From: Lingula anatina
Lineage: Eukaryota > Brachiopoda > Lingulata > Lingulida > Lingulidae
DNA length: 30,020 nt
Direction of reading: 5' to 3'
Assembly: GCF_001039355.2 (NCBI RefSeq)
Contig: NW_019775762.1
Location: forward strand, 188,001 to 218,020
Part shown: in pieces, positions 23,495 through 30,020 of the stretch
How positions within the stretch are numbered: position 1 is the stretch's first letter
How the letters are laid out: every line of letters begins with the position of its first letter
The notes under the pieces: model-generated
Databases searched by the model: none
What the model was told of the DNA's origin: nothing
What the model saw: only the letters and a program-made list of their open reading frames with translations
Translations under genes and position numbers: made by a program

Positions 23495-24019
23495 ACAGGC
23501 CATGGGAGTATATTCAGAACAGTGAATTAACAGATCTCAGGCCTACCCAACTACCAGACTTGGCACCGAATGATCCTGAATTCACCGGTAGATCAGACCA
23601 CACTACCCGTTTTCAAGATGTGTGTCAGATCGCATTACACAGTATCAGATGCGACACCGCTCTTGCCTAGTACGCGATGTGATAGTGACGATTCTCAGCG
23701 GGGTTGAAAAGCATTGCATCACCACTCAAAATTTGTTCAGGGTATGATACTGTGTAATGCGATCTGACACACACCTTGAAAACGGGTAGTGTGGTCTGAT
23801 CTACTGGTGAATTCAGGATCATTCGGTGCCGAGTCTGGTAGTTGGGTAGGCCTGGATCTGTGGATCAAATATGGCGACCCACTAAAAAGCTTGCAACTTA
23901 ATTCCCCATTAGACACTGATCAGATTCACTACAGGTATTCCATAACAAGCATTTAAGAGGGTCAGCCATATTTGATCCGCAGGTCTGTTAGTCCGCTGAT
24001 CTGAATGTGCTCTAAGACT
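23495..24019. mobile_element. Inverted-repeat element, family E copy 1, interrupted by a palindrome
   Basis: The outer arms are ATTCAGAACAGTGAATTAAC (23512-23531) continuing after the insertion as GTGGATCAAATATGGCGACC, and at the right GGGTCAGCCATATTTGATCC with GTTAGTCCGCTGATCTGAAT. Removing 23538-23854 and one GATCT gives a continuous arm matching copy 2 at 24497. The outer edges are approximate (a few bases either side). Non-autonomous; superfamily not determined. Confidence 0.8.
23538..23854. mobile_element. 317-bp near-perfect palindromic transposon, family D, GATCT target duplication
   Basis: Starts CAGGCCTACCCAACTACCAG and ends with its exact complement CTGGTAGTTGGGTAGGCCTG. The arms stay complementary for about 110 bases with only a few mismatches (for example CACCGGTAG against CACCAGTAG). 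It is flanked by GATCT at 23533-23537 and 23855-23859, and has a loop of roughly 95 bases. No coding capacity. A CAGG-type terminus suggests a hAT-like element and the 5-bp duplication would fit a hAT5-type group; the Transib group also makes 5-bp duplications. The assignment is tentative. Confidence 0.88.
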
Positions 24020-24380
24020 ATCAAGGCCCCTCCTACCCATGACCTTTAACTTCAGCCATATCCCCCGCTGATCTGGTCAGTTCTCTAATGATACCAGAGA
24101 TGTTTTTGCTCACTTAGTCAAATTCTATCCTTAATCATCCACACTGACCATCCAAGATGTGTGACCTTTAGCTTCAGATGACCAGTGCCCACCCTCTGGT
24201 CCAGGAAGACATGCACATACCGGGGTACATAAACATAAACAAGAGCTCCCAAAGGATGAACTGTCTACTAGTACATACACCCGTCTTGTTTTTCTGTTTT
24301 ACACTGTTGAACTATGCCATCTTCTCTTTGAAAAGCAGTGTCACACATCACCCTCAGAAAAAAACACGCATCCACATGTA

Positions 24381-24420
24381 CACACACACACTGTCACACA
24401 CACACACACACACACACACA
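24381..24420. repeat. (CA)n microsatellite
   Basis: CA repeats interrupted by CTGT, then 13 uninterrupted units. Confidence 0.96.
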
Positions 24421-24496
24421 AATCGCATTCACTCTCACATATAAAATAATGCACTATAGCATGATTGCCATGTGATGTCATGTACTCATGTACAAT

Positions 24497-24676
24497 GTCA
24501 TTCAGAACAGTGGACTTTTAGATCTGTGGATCAAATATGGCTACCCACCTAAAAGCTTGCTGCATAATTCCCTAATAATAGGCAACTAAAAGAATCCCCA
24601 TGGGAATTATGGGATAAGCATTCTGGTGGGTCGACCATATTTGATCCACATTCTATAAGTCCGCTGTTGTGAATGA
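24497..24676. mobile_element. Inverted-repeat element, family E copy 2 (uninterrupted)
   Basis: Left arm ATTCAGAACAGTGGACTTTT then GATCTGTGGATCAAATATGG. Right arm CCATATTTGATCCACATTCT then ATAAGTCCGCTGTTGTGAAT. It serves as the intact reference for the arm that is split in copy 1. Internal CCATGGGAATTATGGG. Edges approximate. Confidence 0.78.
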
Positions 24677-24688
24677 AAAAGACCTTAG

Positions 24689-24885
24689 TGGGCATTTAGA
24701 ACAAGTTGATCCACCTCAACATGCACCATGAAATGGATTAAATCTCCAAGGTTTAAATACAAGGCCCCTACAGCGAAAGCTTACAAGTGTGGAGGCAGAG
24801 AGCGGCAGCATTTGAAGTGAGGTGGCCATATTTAGTCCATGGATCTGTTTGTCTGCATATCAACTAGTTCTGAATGCCCTCTTAG
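24689..24885. mobile_element. Inverted-repeat element, family E copy 3 (diverged)
   Basis: Left GGGCATTTAGAACAAGTTGA pairs with right TCAACTAGTTCTGAATGCCC, and the right half contains CCATATTTAGTCCATGGATC as in the other copies. Outer sequences AAAAAGACCTTAG and CTTAGGTCTTTTT are also inverted, so the true ends may lie about 12 bases further out and abut copy 2. Confidence 0.68.
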
Positions 24886-24902
24886 GTCTTTTTCTGACCT
24901 AA

Positions 24903-25116
24903 GGCTCTATTCCCATAGATTTTAGATCGATCTATCCCCGCGGGGAGTCTCACTAGATTACTTTCAGATAATCTGTCTTAAATGTCCGTCCCGCCTTCTA
25001 CAAGCTGTAAGGGGTTATTAACTTTCGTGTCCCCCCGGCTGACAGCTATTTAGCGTGAACCCCCAGGGAGTTAGGTCGATCTAAAGTAGGTCGATCTAAT
25101 CTATGGAAATGGGGTG
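24903..25116. mobile_element. Palindromic MITE, subfamily B (copy 6), with TAA target duplication
   Basis: Left end GGCTCTATTCCCATAGATTT, right end TCTATGGAAATGGGGTG, flanked by TAA at 24900-24902 and 25117-25119. Reverse-complement twin of copy 5 with only a handful of differences. It has inserted right beside the outer end of family E copy 3. Best evidence in the window for the PIF/Harbinger-type 3-bp target site. Confidence 0.85.
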
Positions 25117-25119
25117 TAA

Positions 25120-26240
25120 GCTTTATGATGTCACTTGGTCTTTTTCTGATCCAACTTGGACTGCCAGTGAACAAGGCTTTCTGTTTGTGTAGAACAAGAC
25201 CAGATGAAGCGGAACCAGAACAGACTACACACACAGCCTGCCCTCTCAGTATGGGTTCTCTAGAACTGAAGACCCCATTGTTTGAGTAAGAGAGATCACG
25301 GGGATTAGGTTCTCTTTGCTTTAAAAGAAACTCTTAAACATCTCCTTTTTGGCTGCGGTTTCACATTTATAATTTAGGTATAATATTTATAGTGGCACCA
25401 GACAGTTTCTGAATTGTTTAGTAGTCTAGTTTGTATGCACTGGTGTTGCTTTCGTGATATTTCTCACATCATATTTTTATGCCAAAAGGACACAGATGGT
25501 TTTCAGTACCGTTTTGAACAAAGAGAAAAACTTTAGAAGAAAAGATGACCTTTCTGCAAGTTTATTAGATACAAATCTACAAGTTATCACAAAAACTGAC
25601 TTGGTGATACTGGAGAACCTTTGCATAATCATGCAATTAACCCACCCTCCCACTTACTGTGTACACTGCTGACCTTCCCCCCCCCAACTTTACCTAATCT
25701 CAACATCTCCAAACTTTTTTTTAGATATTTAAAATGATAAACATGTCTGAAAAAGTCTACTCGATCTGTTTGTGACTTTCAAGGACATAAATTAAACTCA
25801 CGAGGTGATTAACACGGAGGGGAGGGGGAAGAAAAGATTTCATTCAAGATACAAGTTGTTTATGCACAATAGGTGAGGTAATACTTAGTTCAATCTAAAA
25901 GACTGATTCACCTGATAGCTTTGAACTGCCAGCATTCATTAATGGAAGAAAAGTGTTCAAGAGATTGTATTTGTATTTAAGGTAACATTGCATTTTGGCA
26001 GAAAACAATCTCCAAATTGAAACTGTACCCAAACAAGTTCTATCTAAGATCAACTGCCACTTTTTTTTCAAAGATCTATTTCTTCCTTCCCTTTCTTTCT
26101 CTAGTAAATAATTCCATTAACAGCAAATTAGTTTAAGCATGACACAAATGTTAAAAATCTGATACTCCTTTGACAAAAAAGGTGCCTTAATCTGTGATAA
26201 TACACAAAGAAAGCCTCACACCATGTTTGATAACCAAGTT
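25120..26240. other. Non-coding stretch
   Basis: Contains a C9 run (25677-25685). The 72-codon plus-strand frame at 25454-25672 shows no domain. No supported gene. Confidence 0.4.
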
Positions 26241-26372
26241 ACTCCATTCCCACATATTAAAAGGATAACAACTGTTCAATTTGACCAAAAATGGATTTTC
26301 CTAGGGTAAAGGACAATTTTCCCATATTAACCAATGGTTAATGAATCCATTCCCACATTCAAAGTAAGTCCC

Positions 26373-26406
<34 letters not shown>

Positions 26407-26638
26407 AAAAAAGTTTGGTGGTCTGTAATATTCTCTTAAGAGATTTTTACAGAGTGTAGCCAGCCATGGAGGTCATGTGATGTGATGGCAAGCACAAATT
26501 CCAGAAAAATTGCATTAACCACTGTTTTTGGTGGTAAAATGGAATTAATTATATTTCTATTCATATTTCTACAATGCACTTATTATTGTGAAATATGGAT
26601 AACTTATGAATAGTTGTTATCCCTTTAAGTATGGAGCA
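26241..26638. mobile_element. Possible foldback element with an internal T29 tract
   Basis: TTAAAAGGATAACAACTGTT (26257-26276) at the left pairs with AATAGTTGTTATCCCTTTAA (26609-26628) at the right, and the outer ACTCCAT / ATGGAG also pair. Arms are about 35 bases with mismatches. The interior holds 29 uninterrupted T at 26376-26404 and an AACCAATGGTT palindrome. No target duplication was established. Confidence 0.5.
26376..26404. repeat. Poly(T) tract, 29 bases
   Basis: Uninterrupted T run. Read on the minus strand it could be a poly(A) tail, but no retroposon body was recognised on its upstream side. Confidence 0.95.
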
Positions 26639-26639
26639 T

Positions 26640-28654
26640 GCACCTAAAATAAAGGCAATACAGACCATCCATTCAAAATGAGAGGAAAGACCTGGAATGA
26701 CATAAGAGCTTGTGACTGAAGTCAGTTTTAACTTTTAGACTAACCTTTTCGTCTACAAAGACAACAGGAAAACTCATGCAAAATTAAACTCGTCCTGTAA
26801 CAAAAAGGAAATAGTTTTTTTAAATGTTTCTTGTGTACTTTTTACAAAAGGTCACAGTGGATATATATTACAGATTTATCCCAAAATGATTTATACTTGA
26901 AACAGACTAAAATTTAGGCCTTAAAGTTCAGACTAATTTTCGCTCTTAAATTCTTTTTTGAAAGTGACGTCAGAATTAAAATCTTTACCAGATTTGACCT
27001 GATCTGACCTGCTGTTAAGCATTCCTCTGGTCTGAGGAAAAACTTTGACATACGGGCTAAAATAATACACAACGACTTAGTGGGAGTTTAATTTAAAACC
27101 TACAAGATGTGACTTCACCATTTTTTGCCTTTGCTGCTACCAAAGTATTTCCCATTTATTTATTCACCAAAGCTCTAATGTGAGTGCACCACTGTTCATA
27201 GTGAATTTTCTATTATTAAATTGTGTGACAGCACAGTTTTCATTATTGTGAATATTTATGTAACTATTCACATTTAATTCCCATATGCCAACTCAGTTTT
27301 TCCAATCCAAAATATCCAGTTGCATAACCATCAAAAAATATACTGCATAAGTAAAGAAAGATCTCCTCAGATGAATGAAAATTCGACCGAAAATTTGCCG
27401 TTCAACTCCACCTCTCCCCCACACCCCTCTACACATGGACACATATTGCTGCTCCATGCATGCACGCACACATACACGCACACACGCACACAGACACCTT
27501 GACACGAATTTCTGTAGCAAAACTCCCTTCAACCTAACATAATCATCTTTCTGGTCCATCAGAGACTGTATATATATATTTACAGAATTAGCCATGTGTC
27601 AATGGCATGGAGGAGAACCAGGGTGTTAAATTATTCAAACTAAGCAAACACAGACCAGTTAGAGCAGAGGAGGTGAAAACAAAAACTTGGGTCTCAATGG
27701 GGGAGTTTGTTTTCTCAACAGCTTAGGGTGGTCTGTTGGAACAGCAACATAGGGGTGGGGCCAGAGCCAAAACAATAATACTTCTAGAAATTCAATATTG
27801 ATTTATAAATTGAATTTCTCAAATAAACCTGGAAGGCTAGAAATATAGAAAATGTTGACAAAGTGCCTAAATTGCATTATAAATTATTAGGAAAGGAAAA
27901 AGAGGGGAGAGGGTTATGATTTCCTGACAAATAGGTTAATCCTTGTTTGTGGGCTTTTGAACTATTATGGTTTTATTTGTTCACTGGTTTCCTACTGCAT
28001 TCATGCTTTTCGTCACTGTACACAGCTTTGAGCTCGGTATTGAAGGTATACTGTAAGATTATGTCAACTTATTGCACAAAGCATTATAATCTGGCTAATG
28101 TTTGGAATACTTCTGGAATCCGACCAGTTCTAATGTACTCAAGAAAATGTTAAGATTTATGAGGAAGGGGGGGGGGGGGGTAGGTTGACCCCAACATTAT
28201 GCATAATACCTGTATAAGAGCATGTGGGTACTAAAGAAAAATACTGTCATCTTTCATTGTAAATAAACAGAAATATGCAACTGGTAAATTAGTCTTTGAA
28301 ATAAGATTACAACACAACCCTATTGTTTAATTCCTTTTCCTTTGTTTGTTTTTGCTTTTTCATGTTTCGTATGTCCTTCACATAAAAATGGTTTCCAGGT
28401 CACAACATCAGCCCAGACAGCACAAAAAGTCACATCTTTATTCACAGGTGTACAGCACCTATCGTATAATAAACAACTGGATATATCAATTACAAGTTAT
28501 TCCGATTTATCCAAGAAGGCAATGACAAAGCTAAAATATCACTTACATATTACACCCAGACTCGGCAGCAAAATTGACAGGTCCTAGGTATCATTTTCGT
28601 GTGATAGTGACTCCATTGACAAGCGACAAAGCTGACCTGCAGACTTGGGTCTTG
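26640..28654. other. Non-coding stretch with short repeats
   Basis: Holds CA/CG-interrupted repeats at about 27461-27494 and a G14 run at 28167-28180. Open frames at 27293-27595 (minus), 27947-28153 and 28342-28587 (plus) show no domain. The last follows a pyrimidine-rich TTTCCAG, but no donor or similarity supports it. Confidence 0.45.
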
Positions 28655-28902
28655 TTCCCATACCTAGATCGATCCAGCAGGATCGACCCATCTCTGAGGG
28701 TTTTCTAGCTAAACTACGTGCAGCTTAAGCCGCTCTGATATCTGGCATGCCAACTGAAGCTGCTAATCGAGAGTTAATTACCCCCTCACAGCTTCAGTGG
28801 GTGTGTCAGACATCAGAGCTGCTTTAGCTGAATGTAATTTAGCAAGTAACCCCTCAGAGATGGGTCGTCCTGATGGATCGATCTAGGTATGGGAATGGGG
28901 TC
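28655..28902. mobile_element. Palindromic MITE, subfamily A (copy 8)
   Basis: Left arm TTCCCATACCTAGATCGATC, right arm GATCGATCTAGGTATGGGAA followed by TGGGGTC. The inner arms (GATCGACCCATCTCTGAGGG / CCCCTCAGAGATGGGTCG) pair strongly. Centre GTTAATTACCCCCTCACAGC. TTG occurs at 28652-28654 and 28903-28905, possibly a 3-bp duplication if the left tip has lost about seven bases. Confidence 0.78.
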
Positions 28903-28905
28903 TTG

Positions 28906-30020
28906 GTTACTATATACATATATATCATTTTCACAGGCAATATTTGTGTAGCTTTACTGACCGGTCAAATATATCAACTCAGCAAACCAATGGATAGCTT
29001 TTATATGCACAGCTTTTTTTCTGGGTCCTTTATTCACTCTCTTGAAAACTGACCTCCTCTCCCAAATACAGTGACACAGAAATGACCTCTATTATCATAA
29101 TTATTTTCAGTAAAGGTCCAAGATGACCAGTGAGGTTCAAAATATAGTGGACAGCGAGATATTCTTAAGACACCTTATTCTCAAACAGTAAGAAACTTGA
29201 CCAATTCGTTACCAGTAGTAAGTGAAACAAAATAAATGCAGCTCTTCATTCCCAAGATCTCATTTCCTTGTGTAACAACTGTTACATATACATCAACAAT
29301 GACAGTGATTGTATTTTGGGTATCAGTTACATATAACAATAGCAGTACACATAATGATGGAGCTTGCCCAACTTCCCAGCCCAAGGTCCATAACTTACTG
29401 GTATGGCTGGACTACTAGTATACTATTAATTAATGTTGTCCAGTGAAACCAGTACATATCAGTTATTCACCTGCACATTTCAGTTAGGCACATGTATATT
29501 ACATGGGTGGCTACAGGACTGAACAATATTTTTTGTTCAAAATAGCGCAGTTATGCTAGAAATCAGTTTATGTAAGCTGCTATTGAATTGGAGGATAGGA
29601 GTCTTGAGCTGACTGTGTCTGAATACTTGTTTTGTTTTTGAAATATATATCTAGAGTAACTGCAAATAAAAACTGATAATCACTATGGCATAAATGCAAA
29701 AATATGCCGTCAGCATTTATGTTGGTCAGATTTGCTATAAAAGTTTTGGACAAACACACTATTAAACTCTAAGGAAGACACAATGTGATAACTCGTACTA
29801 AATAGTCAAACAAAGGGGAAATAAATGATGAATAGCAATAAAGAATGTTATTACTATTATTATGTTTTAATTTATCTATCCTGGGTCTTCTCAAGAAAAT
29901 GGACTGTCTATTTTTGGATGTTTTTTTCCAATGTAAATAATTAAGTAAATTGATCCTAAACTGATTTTGGAAGAGTTTTGAGCTGCCTGGAGAAGAAATA
30001 ACAAAGATGACCGGTCTTAT
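28906..30020. other. Non-coding stretch
   Basis: A consensus minus-strand donor (CCAG|GTAAGT) lies near 29395-29401, but the frames entering it close quickly (a stop within about 20 codons), so no exon is called. Nothing else seen to the window end. Confidence 0.4.

Noticed and set aside
23091-23525. 144-codon plus-strand frame
   Set aside because: It crosses a GT repeat and ends inside the family E element, with no domain and no splice support.
21144-25116. CRISPR-like array or prokaryotic defence island
   Set aside because: The repeats are dispersed palindromic transposons and microsatellites with irregular spacing; the sequence is clearly eukaryotic.
28399-28584. Possible exon after TTTCCAG on the plus strand
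   Set aside because: The acceptor context is good, but the frame ends at a stop with no domain and no matching upstream exon.
29236-29418. Minus-strand consensus donor CCAG|GTAAGT
   Set aside because: All frames leading into it reach a stop shortly upstream and no acceptor is visible, so an exon cannot be supported.

Overview
The window reads as a piece of an animal nuclear genome, most likely a marine invertebrate. It is AT-rich, has no prokaryotic gene packing, and is full of microsatellites and short palindromic DNA transposons. One minus-strand open stretch has metazoan-type splice sites, and a 2.46 kb block is present twice side by side with an ambiguous base at the join. I cannot name the species. 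The style would fit a highly polymorphic echinoderm, cephalochordate, hemichordate or mollusc, but that is inference.

Coding content is very low. The only segment I am willing to call coding is one internal exon on the minus strand (6232-6427). It encodes 65 acidic residues with Ser-Gly sites of the kind that carry glycosaminoglycan chains, bounded by a good acceptor and donor. Most of the window is therefore probably intron, or intron plus intergenic DNA, around a minus-strand gene for an extracellular or cell-surface protein. Two further open stretches (22013-22087 minus, 5376-5579 plus) are noted only as weak leads. Most long open frames come from translated CA/GT/GA repeats or are chance frames.

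Layout: 1-6000 is non-coding DNA with simple repeats and three palindromic MITE copies (1674-1935, 2735-2964, 4701-4917). 6020-6500 holds a CT repeat, a CA/GCAC repeat, the exon, and a 28-bp tandem repeat just upstream of the exon's acceptor. 6501-12298 is non-coding with one MITE (9048-9271). 12299-17229 is the 2.46 kb duplication (units 12299-14768 and 14770-17229, N at 14769). 17230-21143 is non-coding with a different foldback element (18008-18223). 21144-25116 is mobile-element dense: two near-identical MITEs in opposite orientation at the ends, a third MITE (22808-23027), and a cluster of another inverted-repeat family. One member of that family (about 23495-24019) has been split by a 317-bp near-perfect palindrome (23538-23854) with a clean GATCT target duplication. 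25117-30020 is non-coding with a foldback candidate (26241-26638) and a last MITE (28655-28902).

No autonomous transposase, reverse transcriptase, rRNA, recognisable tRNA or CRISPR array was found. The most informative content is the history of nested and repeated non-autonomous transposons, the duplication with an N at its join, and the exon hemmed in by simple repeats.
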